Of a stretch of DNA of 64,000 nucleotides, positions 13,331-22,519 are shown piece after piece (within the stretch, counting starts at the first letter, position 1; each line of letters begins with the position of its first letter). A model generated the notes under the pieces. That model was not told the DNA's origin. It was given only the letters and a program-made list of their open reading frames with translations, and did not search any database. The stretch is from Janthinobacterium agaricidamnosum NBRC 102515 = DSM 9628 (lineage in GTDB: Bacteria; Pseudomonadota; Gammaproteobacteria; Burkholderiales; Burkholderiaceae_D). The stretch lies in assembly GCF_000723165.1 (NCBI RefSeq), contig NZ_HG322949.1, forward strand, positions 4,990,747 to 5,054,746, in the 5' to 3' direction. The position numbers and the translations under genes were made by a program.

Positions 13331-13717
13331 CTATGCTTGCACCGCCAAATCCGGTTCCAGCCGCAGGTAGGCGTCGTACGGCGGCGCCAGCAGCCACGCG
13401 CGTAATTGTTCCAGGTGGGTGGCGTTGGCCAGGCTGATGAACAGTTGCTCCGGAGGGTGGCGCAGCAAGCGGTTCAGGGTCACCCGCAACACCAGGTTAC
13501 CGGCGCAGCACAGGCAGCCGGGGGCGATGCGCAGTATCTGGGGAGCGACCCCGGGCGGCAAATCGGCCAGTGTCGAATTGCCGTCTGATAAGCCTTCGAG
13601 TATCGCGGCGCTAGCCACGCCGCTCAGCAGGGCCGCGCCGATGGCCGTTTCGCGCTGGCTGGCGCGGCCGCCGACCACCAGCGTGGTGGCCAGCGGCGCC
13701 GTGATGCCGGCGGTCAT
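13331..13717 (-). CDS. CobW-like protein fragment or mini-protein with CxCC motif, P-loop absent
   Basis: 128 aa. Middle motif GCLCCAGNLVLRVTLNRLL matches the metal-binding GCxCC segment and following helix of CobW/YjiA-type GTPases (G3E family). The N-terminal strand TTLVVGGRASQRETAI occupies the P-loop position but lacks GxxGxGKT, and the GTPase switch and C-terminal domains are missing, so GTP hydrolysis is unlikely. Its ATG overlaps the TGA of the ntrX-like gene (13714-13717), indicating translational coupling. Could be a metal-sensing or metal-binding remnant under the same promoter. Function not established. Confidence 0.6.
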   Translation of the reverse strand: MTAGITAPLATTLVVGGRASQRETAIGAALLSGVASAAILEGLSDGNSTLADLPPGVAPQILRIAPGCLCCAGNLVLRVTLNRLLRHPPEQLFISLANATHLEQLRAWLLAPPYDAYLRLEPDLAVQA

Positions 13718-14436
13718 ACTCCTTTTTTGGCCAGCCGGCCGGGCTCGACGCCCAGTTGCTTCAGTTTGCGGTACAAATGGGTGCGTTCCAGGCCGGTCTT
13801 TTCCGCCACCCGCGTCATGCTGCCGCCTTCGCGGCCCAGGTGATGTTCGAAATACATGCGTTCGAACGCATCGCGCGCCTCGCGCAGCGGCAAATCGAAG
13901 GACAGGTTGAACAGCTGGTTGTCGCCGCCTTGCTGCGGCGCCACGCCGGGACGCACCACCACATGTTGCGGAGGGGCATTATTGCTGAAGCTGGGCGCCT
14001 GGTTGCTGACATGCTCTTCGACCGCCGCCGGCAATGGGCGCGGCGCGGCGGCCGGCGCGCGCGGGGTTTCCTGGGCGCGCGTCAAACCCTGTTGCACCGC
14101 TTTCAGCAGTTTTTGCAAGGCAATCGGTTTTTCCAGGAAGTTCAGCGCGCCGATGCGGGTCGCTTCGACCGCCGTATCGATGGTGGCATGGCCGGACATC
14201 ATGATGACCGGCATCGTCAGCAAACCGTCGCGCTGCCATTCCTTGAGCAGGGTCACGCCATCGGTATCGGGCATCCAGATATCGAGCAAGACCAGGTCCG
14301 GCGCACCGGCGGCGCGCGCTTCCCGGGCCTGCTGCGCGTTTTCGGCCAGCTGGATCGCATGTCCCTCATCGCCCAAGATTTCCGAGAGCAATTCGCGGAT
14401 ACCCATTTCATCATCAACTACGAGAATGTTTGCCAT
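13714..14436 (-). CDS. NtrX-like response regulator lacking the sigma-54 AAA+ domain
   Basis: 240 aa. Receiver domain at 1-120 (ILVVDDEMGIRE, phosphoacceptor Asp52 in LVLLDIWMPDTDG, conserved Thr/Lys region ALNFLEKPIA). A Pro/Ala/Gln-rich linker of ~65 residues follows, then a Fis-type helix-turn-helix at ~195-235 ending MTRVAEKTGLERTHLYRKL. Classical NtrX is ~450 aa with a central sigma-54-interacting ATPase; that domain is absent here, so it should act as an ordinary DNA-binding regulator. It lies 90 nt downstream of the NtrY-like kinase gene, its presumed partner. The next gene overlaps by 4 nt. Confidence 0.88.
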   Translation of the reverse strand: MANILVVDDEMGIRELLSEILGDEGHAIQLAENAQQAREARAAGAPDLVLLDIWMPDTDGVTLLKEWQRDGLLTMPVIMMSGHATIDTAVEATRIGALNFLEKPIALQKLLKAVQQGLTRAQETPRAPAAAPRPLPAAVEEHVSNQAPSFSNNAPPQHVVVRPGVAPQQGGDNQLFNLSFDLPLREARDAFERMYFEHHLGREGGSMTRVAEKTGLERTHLYRKLKQLGVEPGRLAKKGV

Positions 14437-14526
14437 CTATCCCTGCCTTCCTCATTTCGCCGTGTCCGTTGCAACCATAATAGTATGCACCTTCATGACA
14501 GCTATGATTTTATTAGTTTTTAAGCG

Positions 14527-16809
14527 TTAAGCCAGATTATCCGGGGCTAACTTTAACAGCAAAATGACGACTGACGCGCCACTTCCGTCGCTCCGGTTCT
14601 CGATATCGATCTTGCCACCGTGTTCATCGATAATTTTTTTGACCATGGCCAAGCCCAATCCGGTGCCGCGGGCCTTCGACGTGACATACGGTTCGAAGGC
14701 GCGGGCCAGGATTTTCGGCGCAAAACCAGGGCCATTGTCAGTGATCGCCAAGCGCACGGCAATATTCACGCCGCCGTCCGCGCTACGATAATGGATTGCT
14801 TCGGTCGTCACGTCAATCCGTGGATGCATGGCGCCGCTCTGGTCGGCCATCGCGTCTTGCGCGTTCTGCAGCAAATTATGGATCACCTGCCGTAATTGTG
14901 TCGCATCGCCCATCACCGCCGGCAAATGCGGCGCCAGGTTCGGGTGGATGATGTCGCCATCGTCGCCGCGCAGGTACAAGTGCAGGATTTCCTCGATCAG
15001 GTCGTTCAGGCTGAGCAGCGACAGCACCGCCGGCGGCGTCTTCGCATAGTCGCGGAAATCGTCGACCATGCGCTTCATCGCCGCCACCTGGTTGACGATG
15101 GTGCTGGTGCTCTTGTTCAGCAAATCCATCTCCGGCTGCTCCAGCTTGCCATCCAGCTTCATTTGCAAACGTTCGGCCGACAACTGGATCGGCGTCAGCG
15201 GATTCTTGATTTCATGCGCCAGGCGGCGCGCCACCTCGCCCCAGGCGATCGAGCGCTGCGCCGAAATGACGTCGGAAATATCGTCGAACACGACGATGTA
15301 GCCGCTGCCCGATTCCAGCGGCAGGCGCGAACCGCGCGCCAGCAGGGTGATGTCGTGCTCGTCGGCGCTGCTGCCGCTGCGGCGCGGGATTTCGATTTGC
15401 TGCTGCCAGTGCAAGCGCTGCAGATTGCGGCCGGACGCCGATTGCGCGCTTTGCGCGGTGAAGGCGCTGACGATCGCGCCGCCGAATTCGCGCATGCCGT
15501 CGATATTGGCCAGCGGCTGGCCGACCATCGTCACGCCGGCGTGCTGCAAGATGCGCTCGACCGATTCATTACAGGTGACCAGTTTGAAATCGCCGTCCAG
15601 CACCATCACGCCGGCCGACATATTGGCCAGCACCGATTCCAGGTGGGCCTTGGCGTTTTGCAGCGCGGCGCGGTTGCTTTCGACCGCCGTGCGGGCTTCG
15701 AACAATTGCCGCGTCATGGTATTGAACGATTGCGTCAGCGTACCCAGTTCATCCTTGGTCGCCAATATCGGGCGCGGCGACAAGTCGCCCTCGGCCACCG
15801 CGCGCGTGCCTTCGGCCAGCAGCAACAGCGGCTGCGCCAGGTTGCCGGCGATCAGGAAGGCGCTGGCGATGGCGCCGAAAATCGCCAGCAGCAAGGTCAG
15901 CGTCAGCGTTTCGATATACATCTTGCGCAAGCCGACCCGCGCCACGAAACGGGCCTTGTATTCGCTGTAGGCGTCGCGCAGGATTTCGCCATTGGTGGCC
16001 AGGCTGGGCGGCACGCTCTGTAACAGTTGCAGATAACGCAAAGAGCCGGAACGGCCGGGAATCGGCACCAGCACCCGCAGCCGCAGCCCGGTGGCCACGT
16101 CGGGCACGGCCGGCGCCACCGCGCGAATGCCGGCGCCGCCGGACTCCTTGCTATCGTCGCGCAATTCGATGCCGCCTTCGGCCGCCGCGTAACCGGCCGG
16201 CGTCAGCGCCTGGGCCAGCATGGCCGGGGTCGGCAAGTCGGCGGCCGGATGGTCGCCTGCGCTGGCCAGCAGCACCCCGCTGTCGTCGACCAGCAGCGCA
16301 TTTTGCATGCCCGGATCGCGCAACAGGCTGTTCAGCGTGGTCTGGGTGGCCGGCGGCGGCACGCTGGACAGCGAAGCCACCGCGTGTTTGGCGCGGCCAT
16401 TCAATTCCACCAGCGCCGCATCGAGACCGGCGCGGCCCAGGTTCAGGCCGGATTCCAGCGCCGCCTCGATCTTGACATTGAACCACGACTCAATCGAATG
16501 CGATACAAATTGCACCGACACCAGGAAGATCACCACGCCGGGCAGGATGCCGATGGCGGCAAACAGCAGCACCAGCCGGGTCATCAGTTTCGAGCCGAAC
16601 TTGCCGCTCTTGTAACGGGAATACAGGCGCGCCAGCGACAGGCCGACCAGCACCAGCAGCGATACCGCGACGGCCGCGTTGAGCCCCAGCAGCCAGGAAT
16701 AATAACGGTCGAAGAAGCCGGAATTATCGGACGCCGAAGCCAGCAGGAACAGCAGGATGCTGACAATGCCGCCGCCGACCACCAACACATACCGCAAGGC
16801 CTGGGTCAC
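14527..16809 (-). CDS. NtrY-like sensor histidine kinase
   Basis: 760 aa. Three N-terminal membrane helices (about residues 7-27, 40-62, 83-105), a periplasmic region, a fourth helix near 305-325, HAMP at ~325-380, PAS at ~390-480, then HisKA with LAHEIKNPLTPIQLSAERL (phosphoacceptor His532), and HATPase_c with N, G1 and G2 boxes (VIHNLLQNAQDAM, ITDNGPGF, GTGLGLAMVKKIIDEHGG). This is the NtrY layout; NtrY-NtrX pairs respond to nitrogen or redox status in proteobacteria. It starts 3 nt after the DUF4390 gene, so rsmB-DUF4390-ntrY-ntrX probably form one transcript. Confidence 0.92.
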   Translation of the reverse strand: MTQALRYVLVVGGGIVSILLFLLASASDNSGFFDRYYSWLLGLNAAVAVSLLVLVGLSLARLYSRYKSGKFGSKLMTRLVLLFAAIGILPGVVIFLVSVQFVSHSIESWFNVKIEAALESGLNLGRAGLDAALVELNGRAKHAVASLSSVPPPATQTTLNSLLRDPGMQNALLVDDSGVLLASAGDHPAADLPTPAMLAQALTPAGYAAAEGGIELRDDSKESGGAGIRAVAPAVPDVATGLRLRVLVPIPGRSGSLRYLQLLQSVPPSLATNGEILRDAYSEYKARFVARVGLRKMYIETLTLTLLLAIFGAIASAFLIAGNLAQPLLLLAEGTRAVAEGDLSPRPILATKDELGTLTQSFNTMTRQLFEARTAVESNRAALQNAKAHLESVLANMSAGVMVLDGDFKLVTCNESVERILQHAGVTMVGQPLANIDGMREFGGAIVSAFTAQSAQSASGRNLQRLHWQQQIEIPRRSGSSADEHDITLLARGSRLPLESGSGYIVVFDDISDVISAQRSIAWGEVARRLAHEIKNPLTPIQLSAERLQMKLDGKLEQPEMDLLNKSTSTIVNQVAAMKRMVDDFRDYAKTPPAVLSLLSLNDLIEEILHLYLRGDDGDIIHPNLAPHLPAVMGDATQLRQVIHNLLQNAQDAMADQSGAMHPRIDVTTEAIHYRSADGGVNIAVRLAITDNGPGFAPKILARAFEPYVTSKARGTGLGLAMVKKIIDEHGGKIDIENRSDGSGASVVILLLKLAPDNLA

Positions 16810-16812
16810 TGC

Positions 16813-17376
16813 TTATTCCGCCTTGTAGAGGAAAGTTTTTTTATTCGACGCCAGGCGCCAGTCGCTATTATTAAAAGCGTTGACCTGGATCGGCTTCGGC
16901 AGGTAATCGCGATCCATGCCCATGGTCAGCGTGACGTTGTAGATCTCGCCGACCTTCAGCGCGCCGCGCGGCGCCACTATCCAGCGGCTCGGGCGGCGGA
17001 TCAGGAACAGCGCATCGTCCAGCGTCGGGAAGCTTTGCTGCAGGCTGCCGCTGGTCGATACATGGTATTGACGGGTCAGCACATTGTAGGAAATCCGGCT
17101 GGTTTGCTTGGCAACGATGGCCTTTTCATCAAACCAGTACCAGCGCGGCCGCGTCAATTCGATCTCGGTCGTGAAAAACAGCGGCACGCCATGCTGCACC
17201 GCGTCTTCCAGGCCATGGTTCAATTCAAACGAATAGCTGGCGGCCAGCCGGTAGCCCTCGTCGGAAGCTTCGATATACGCCCGCGTGATATCGACACCGT
17301 CAGCCGCACGCGCCGGCAGCGTCATGCAAGCCAGTGTCAGCAACAGGGTGAGGAGGCGGAAAAATCGTATGGTCAC
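16813..17376 (-). CDS. DUF4390 family exported protein
   Basis: 187 aa. Signal peptide (FFRLLTLLLTLACMTLPARA) then DGVDITRAYIEASDEGYRLA and RPRWYWFDEKAI, as in the DUF4390 family encoded between rsmB and ntrY in betaproteobacteria. Function unknown; an envelope location is inferred. I chose GTG at 17376 because the signal peptide then starts at residue 3 and the gene begins after rsmB; an ATG at 17544 would overlap rsmB by more than 100 nt and add an unconserved segment. The gap to ntrY is 3 nt. Confidence 0.8.
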   Translation of the reverse strand: MTIRFFRLLTLLLTLACMTLPARAADGVDITRAYIEASDEGYRLAASYSFELNHGLEDAVQHGVPLFFTTEIELTRPRWYWFDEKAIVAKQTSRISYNVLTRQYHVSTSGSLQQSFPTLDDALFLIRRPSRWIVAPRGALKVGEIYNVTLTMGMDRDYLPKPIQVNAFNNSDWRLASNKKTFLYKAE

Positions 17377-17425
17377 GAGTGGGCCGGTGTTTAATAAGTC
17401 CGTTGGAAAATAAGGGGCGCAAGCA

Positions 17426-18838
17426 CTACGCCGCATTTTTTTGGAACAGCGCATAAAACAAGCCGTCGTGATCTTGCTCCACGGCACCAGTCGGCAACAA
17501 TTGGCCGGGCGCCGCCAGTCGTGTCGCATTATTGCGCACGGCAAACGCCGCCGCCTGCGCCTCGGACTCTTGCGGCCATAAGGAACATGTCACGAACAGC
17601 AATTTACCATCGGGCGCCAGCATCTGCCAAAGATTGTCGAGAATTTTGGCAGAAAGTGTTGCAAGTTGGAACGCATCGCCCTTGCGGCGCAGCCAGCGGA
17701 TGTCCGGATGGCGCCGCACGATGCCGGACGCGGTGCACGGCACGTCGGCCAGAATGCGGTCGAACGGCTGGCCATCCCACCAGGCGGCCGATTGGGCGTC
17801 CTGCGCCTTCAGCGTGGCGTCCAGGCCGAGACGCTGCAAGTTCTCGGCGATGCGCGGCAAGCGCTTGGCGTCGGCGTCGATCGCCGTCAAGGCCACGTCG
17901 GCCAGTTCCAGGATATGGCACGTCTTGCCGCCCGGCGCCGCGCAGGCGTCCAGCACGCGCATGCCGTCTTGCACATCGAGCAAGGGCGCGGCCAGTTGCG
18001 CGCCGGCGTCCTGCACCGACACATGGCCCTGGTCGAAGCCGGGGATCAGGCTGACGCCGACCGGCTTGGCCAGCCGCACCGCCGACGGTCCGACCCGGGC
18101 CGCGTCGATGCCGGCCGCGTGCAATGTCGCCAGGAAAGCCTCGACCGTGGTCTTGCGGCGGTTGACGCGCAGCGTCAGCGGCGGTGCGGCATTGCCGGCC
18201 GTTAAAATCGCCTGCCAGTCGCGCGGATAGGCGGTACGGGCGGCGTCGATCCACCATTGCGGGTAATTCCACTGGGCCAGCGGCTGTTGCAGCGCGCTGG
18301 CCAGCAATTCCTTGCGTTCGCGCAAGAAACGCCGCAATACCGCGTTGACCATGCCCTTGGCGTGCGCCAGGTCGGGATGCGAGGTGGCCACCGTGACGGC
18401 CTGGTCGACCACCGTGAATTCTTCATACGGCTGCTGGCCAGGCTCGGCCGACATCAGGCTCAGCGCGCAAGCGAGCAAACCGGCCAGCATCGGCGGTTCC
18501 GGTGCCTTCGACGTCATCAGGCCGATCAGCGTATCGCTGCGGCCCAGCTGGCGCATGGTGCGGTAGGCGATATCCTGGATCGCGCCGCGCGCCTGCGGGC
18601 TGGCGTCCGACTGGACAAACACCTTGGCCAGCGCTTGCGGCAAGGCGGTGCCGCCGCGTACCTGGGCCACCGCGTTGGCGGCGCCGAGCAGGCAGAACGC
18701 CAGCGAGTCGGCCCGTAAATCGGGCTGGAAGCGGGGTTGCAGCACTGGTTTGAGATCCGGATGGTAGCTTGGGCGCAATTTAGGCGCAGGCGCGGGCTTC
18801 GAGACGACTTTCAATTTAAGCGTTGGGCGCTTTTCCAT
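17426..18838 (-). CDS. rsmB: 16S rRNA m5C967 methyltransferase RsmB
   Basis: 470 aa. Methylates C967 of 16S rRNA. The N-terminal NusB-like RNA-binding domain covers ~40-180 after a Pro/Lys-rich 38-residue tail. The Rossmann methyltransferase domain has DACAAPGGKTCHILE (SAM binding), the motif IV Cys in ADVPCTASGIVRRHPDI and the motif VI Cys in FVTCSLWPQES; these two cysteines catalyse methyl transfer and enzyme release. First gene of the rsmB-DUF4390-ntrY-ntrX unit, an arrangement common in betaproteobacteria. Confidence 0.95.
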   Translation of the reverse strand: MEKRPTLKLKVVSKPAPAPKLRPSYHPDLKPVLQPRFQPDLRADSLAFCLLGAANAVAQVRGGTALPQALAKVFVQSDASPQARGAIQDIAYRTMRQLGRSDTLIGLMTSKAPEPPMLAGLLACALSLMSAEPGQQPYEEFTVVDQAVTVATSHPDLAHAKGMVNAVLRRFLRERKELLASALQQPLAQWNYPQWWIDAARTAYPRDWQAILTAGNAAPPLTLRVNRRKTTVEAFLATLHAAGIDAARVGPSAVRLAKPVGVSLIPGFDQGHVSVQDAGAQLAAPLLDVQDGMRVLDACAAPGGKTCHILELADVALTAIDADAKRLPRIAENLQRLGLDATLKAQDAQSAAWWDGQPFDRILADVPCTASGIVRRHPDIRWLRRKGDAFQLATLSAKILDNLWQMLAPDGKLLFVTCSLWPQESEAQAAAFAVRNNATRLAAPGQLLPTGAVEQDHDGLFYALFQKNAA

Positions 18839-19363
18839 AAGATATCCGGTATTGGGCGATGCTGGTGATCACATGCGGTGCACGCGGCGGCGAAAACCAC
18901 GCAGGCGCACCATAAAGGGTCGATTGTAGCGTTTGTAGGCGACTCTGAGCTAAGTCCCCCCCAATAAATTATTGTGATTTCTGACTTCCATCACCGGCGC
19001 CCTGCGGTGTTGCCCGCTGCTAGCAGTGCTCGCACTGCGTCGCAACGGGCGCCTTGCAGCGCATCCGGTTCTGTTTGTCATAAATTCCCAATAATTTCTC
19101 GGGGAATACTTCAACGATTTCGCCATTGCGGCAAATTATTCAATGTCACCGCCATAAGATATTATATATTTACAAATGCGTTATAAATGCGCGACCAGTG
19201 CGCTGAAAAGGCGGCGCCCGCGCGCGCGGCTGCCCGGCAAGCGTATTGTTCGTGCTTGCAAACCAGTATAATTACCGCTGTCCGGACCGCGCCTGGAGAT
19301 TAGCTGGCGCCGTCCGTTTAGCCTTCAGTATCAATTTAACGCGGCCCGGCCGCCACCTCGCAC
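18839..19363. other. Intergenic region between divergent rsmB and argS
   Basis: About 525 bp with no convincing gene. It is AT-richer around 18955-19190. A candidate argS promoter is TTGTTC (19246-19251) and TATAAT (19267-19272), with a short 15-bp spacer. That would leave a leader of about 85 nt. No riboswitch or T-box was recognised. Confidence 0.4.
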
Positions 19364-21076
19364 ATGCTCGCCCACCAAAAACAAGAAATCGTCGCCCTGT
19401 TCCAGGCCGCCCTGACTCCCCTGCTCGCCGATACCGGCTTGAGCGCCAATGTGGTGCTGGAACGCCCGCGCGACGCCAGCCATGGCGATATCGCCTGTAA
19501 TATCGCGATGCAGCTTGCCAAGCCATTGAAGATGAACCCGCGCGAGCTGGCGCAAGCCGTCGTCACGGCCGTGCTGGCCAATCCGGCCGGCAAGGGCCTG
19601 GTCGAATCGGCCGACATCGCCGGCCCGGGTTTCATCAACCTGCGCGTGGCGCCGGCCGCCAAGCAGGCGGTGCTCAAGACCATCCTGCAGCAGCAGGCCG
19701 CGTTCGGCGGCAGCAGCAGCGGCGCCGGCAAGAAAGTGGTGATCGAATTCGTGTCGGCCAATCCGACCGGCCCGCTGCACGTCGGCCACGGCCGCCAGGC
19801 CGCGCTGGGCGATGCGCTGTCGTCGCTGTTCGCCTCGCAAGGCTACGACGTGACCCGCGAGTTTTATTACAACGACGCCGGCGTGCAAATCCAGACGCTG
19901 GCCAATTCGGTGCAGGCGCGCGCGCGCGGCTACAAGCCGGGCGATGCCGCATGGCCGGAATCGGCGTACAACGGCGACTATATTGCCGAGATCGCCAACG
20001 ATTTCCTGGCCGGCAAGACCGTCTCCGCCAGCGACGGCCAGCCCGCCACCGCCAACGGCAAGCTGGACGACCTGGAATCGATACGTCCGTTCGCCGTCAC
20101 CTACCTGCGCAATGAACAGGACATCGACTTGCAGGCGTTCGGCGTCAGGTTCGACAATTATTACCTCGAATCGTCGCTGTACGCCGACGGCAAGGTCAAT
20201 ACCGCCGTCGACACCATGGTCAAGGCCGGCCACACCTATGAACAGGATGGCGCGCTGTGGCTGCGCACCACCGACTATGGCGACGACAAGGATCGCGTGA
20301 TGCGCAAGTCCGACGGCACCTACACCTATTTCGTGCCGGACGTCGCCTATCACGTCGTCAAATGGCAGCGCGGCTACGGCCAGGCCATCAATATCCAGGG
20401 CAGCGACCACCACGGCACCATCGCCCGCGTGCGCGCCGGCCTGCAGGCGGTCGACATGGGCATCCCGCAAGGCTACCCGGACTACGTGCTGCACAAGATG
20501 GTCACCGTGATGAAGGATGGCGAAGAGGTCAAGATCTCGAAACGCGCCGGCTCCTACGTCACCGTGCGCGACCTGATCGAATGGTCGGGCGGCGGCGACA
20601 TCGTCAAGGGCCGCGACGCGGTGCGCTTCTTCATGATTTCCCGCAAGGCCGACACCGAATTCGTGTTCGACGTTGACGTCGCGCTGAAAACCACCGATGA
20701 AAACCCGGTGTATTACGTGCAGTACGCCCATGCGCGGATTTGCCGCATCCTGGAAAACTGGGGCGGCGACGCGACCGCGCTGGCCGGCGCCGACCTGTCG
20801 CCGCTGACCGCGCCGACCGAAGCGACCTTGCTGGCGACGCTGGCGTCGTATCCGGAAATGCTGGCGCGCGCGCAAGCGGAACTGGGCCCGCACCAGATCG
20901 CCTTCTACCTGCGCGACCTGGCCAGCAACCTGCACAGCTTCTACTTTGCCGAAAAAGTGCTGATCGACGATAACGAAGCGCTGAAACTGGCCCGCCTGGC
21001 GCTGGTGGTCGCCGCGCGCCAGGTATTGCGCAACGGCCTGGCGCTGATCGGCGTTTCCGCTCCCACCACCATGTAA
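19364..21076 (+). CDS. argS: Arginyl-tRNA synthetase
   Basis: 570 aa. Charges tRNA-Arg. The Arg-specific N-terminal domain (~1-110) is followed by the class I catalytic domain with [20 protein letters not shown] (HIGH variant HVGH) and [15 protein letters not shown] at the KMSKS position. The C-terminal anticodon-binding domain contains [13 protein letters not shown] and ends FRNGL-like [17 protein letters not shown], typical of ArgS. First gene of a plus-strand series; the SPOR gene follows after 20 nt. Confidence 0.97.
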   Translation: MLAHQKQEIVALFQAALTPLLADTGLSANVVLERPRDASHGDIACNIAMQLAKPLKMNPRELAQAVVTAVLANPAGKGLVESADIAGPGFINLRVAPAAKQAVLKTILQQQAAFGGSSSGAGKKVVIEFVSANPTGPLHVGHGRQAALGDALSSLFASQGYDVTREFYYNDAGVQIQTLANSVQARARGYKPGDAAWPESAYNGDYIAEIANDFLAGKTVSASDGQPATANGKLDDLESIRPFAVTYLRNEQDIDLQAFGVRFDNYYLESSLYADGKVNTAVDTMVKAGHTYEQDGALWLRTTDYGDDKDRVMRKSDGTYTYFVPDVAYHVVKWQRGYGQAINIQGSDHHGTIARVRAGLQAVDMGIPQGYPDYVLHKMVTVMKDGEEVKISKRAGSYVTVRDLIEWSGGGDIVKGRDAVRFFMISRKADTEFVFDVDVALKTTDENPVYYVQYAHARICRILENWGGDATALAGADLSPLTAPTEATLLATLASYPEMLARAQAELGPHQIAFYLRDLASNLHSFYFAEKVLIDDNEALKLARLALVVAARQVLRNGLALIGVSAPTTM

Positions 21077-21096
21077 TCGCAAAGGTTTAACCGCTA

Positions 21097-21804
21097 ATGA
21101 ATTTCGATTCCCGCTACTCCCCTTCCCTGCGCCAGCAAGGCAATACCCTGGTCGGCATCATCATCGGCCTGGTGATCGGCCTCGGCATCGCCGTGGTGGT
21201 CGCGCTGATGATCACCAAGGGCGCGACGCCGTTCACCGACAAGGCCGGCAAGGCGGGAAAATCGAGCGAGCCGACCTCCGGCCAGATCGCCGATCCGAAC
21301 AAGCCGATGTACGGCAACAAGGATGCGGCCAAGGAAGCGGCGCGCGATTATTCGAAGGAGCCGCGCGCGCCGGAACCGGACGCCTTGCAGGAATTGGTCG
21401 GCAGCCTGAAGGATGCGAAACCTGAGGCCAAGCCGGCGCCAGTCGCTGCGGCGGCTCCCGCGACGCCGGCCGCCCCGGCCGCGCCGCTGGTGGAAAAAGC
21501 CAGGCCGGCGGCCGCGGCGCCGGCCGCCGCGCCGGCAGTTGCGGCCAAGGCCGATGCAGGCGAAGACAAATGGGTCTATTATTTGCAGGCTGGCGCTTTC
21601 CGTGAAGTCGCCGACGCTGAAAGCACCCGCGCCAAACTGGCGCTGCTGGGGTTCGAAGCGTCGATTTCCGACCGCAGCACCGATACCGGCGTGCTGCACC
21701 GGGTCCGCATGGGCCCGTTCACCCAGATCGATGCGATGAACCGCGCCCGCACCAAGCTGTCTGAAAACGGCGTCGATGTCGCCGTCGTCCGCAACCAAAA
21801 ATAA
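21097..21804 (+). CDS. SPOR-domain inner-membrane protein (FtsN-like)
   Basis: 235 aa. Short cytoplasmic N-terminus, one transmembrane helix (TLVGIIIGLVIGLGIAVVVA, ~14-36), a long Ala/Pro/Lys-rich periplasmic linker, and a C-terminal SPOR domain (~158-235) with YYLQAGAFREVADAESTRAK and VRMGPFTQIDAMNRAR. SPOR domains bind denuded glycans at the septum. This layout is that of FtsN-type division proteins located beside argS in many proteobacteria; the short length and context make it FtsN-like, but I cannot confirm the FtsA-binding motif. dsbA follows after 12 nt. Confidence 0.85.
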   Translation: MNFDSRYSPSLRQQGNTLVGIIIGLVIGLGIAVVVALMITKGATPFTDKAGKAGKSSEPTSGQIADPNKPMYGNKDAAKEAARDYSKEPRAPEPDALQELVGSLKDAKPEAKPAPVAAAAPATPAAPAAPLVEKARPAAAAPAAAPAVAAKADAGEDKWVYYLQAGAFREVADAESTRAKLALLGFEASISDRSTDTGVLHRVRMGPFTQIDAMNRARTKLSENGVDVAVVRNQK

Positions 21805-21816
21805 CCTGGAGTGAGT

Positions 21817-22488
21817 ATGCGTTTGTTGAAAAAAGTTTTGCTGGCAGCAGCCTTGCTGGGCGCCAGCGTGGCCGCCATGGCGTCGCCGTCCGATCCCAAG
21901 CTGGGCGTCGAATACACCGTGCTGCCGACCCCGCAAAACACCGAGTCGGGCAAGAAAATCGAAGTCACCGAATTCTTCGCGTATTACTGCCCGCATTGCA
22001 ACGCATTCGAGCCGGAACTGGAAGCGTGGGTCAAGAAACAGGGCGACAATATCTCCTTCAAGCGGGTCCACGTGCAGCTCAACGACGCCGTCGCGCCGCA
22101 GCAGCGCCTGTACTTCACGCTGGAAGCGCTGGGACTGGTCGAGCAATACCACCGCAAGGTGTTCAACGCCATGCACGTCGAACATAACCGCTTGAATACC
22201 GACGCCGCCGTGCTCGACTTCGCCACCAAGCAAGGCATCGATCCCAAGAAATTCAGCGCCACTTACCGCTCGTTCGGCGTCGACGCCAAGATCCGCCGCG
22301 CCAATGCGATGATGGAATCGTACCAGGTCAGCTTCTGGCCGATGATCGCCATCGACGGCCGTTATGTGACGTCGCCGTCGCAAGCCGACCAGGGTGGCAA
22401 GGCCGCCAAGAACGAAGCCGAAATGGGCGCCGAAGCATTGACCGTGATGGATATCCTGGTCGCCAAGGCCAAAGCGGAAAAGAAATAA
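21817..22488 (+). CDS. dsbA: Thiol:disulfide interchange protein DsbA
   Basis: 223 aa. Periplasmic oxidase that introduces disulfide bonds into exported proteins. Signal peptide KKVLLAAALLGASVAAMASP, then the thioredoxin-fold active site FFAYYCPHCNAFEP with the CPHC pair, the alpha-helical insertion, and SFWPMIAIDGRYV at the usual cis-Pro strand. The ATG at 21817 with GGAG 5-9 nt upstream is preferred to the in-frame GTG six bases earlier. Confidence 0.95.
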   Translation: MRLLKKVLLAAALLGASVAAMASPSDPKLGVEYTVLPTPQNTESGKKIEVTEFFAYYCPHCNAFEPELEAWVKKQGDNISFKRVHVQLNDAVAPQQRLYFTLEALGLVEQYHRKVFNAMHVEHNRLNTDAAVLDFATKQGIDPKKFSATYRSFGVDAKIRRANAMMESYQVSFWPMIAIDGRYVTSPSQADQGGKAAKNEAEMGAEALTVMDILVAKAKAEKK

Positions 22489-22519
22489 GCATGCCGCGCA
22501 TCCGTTTGGCTGGCGCCTG

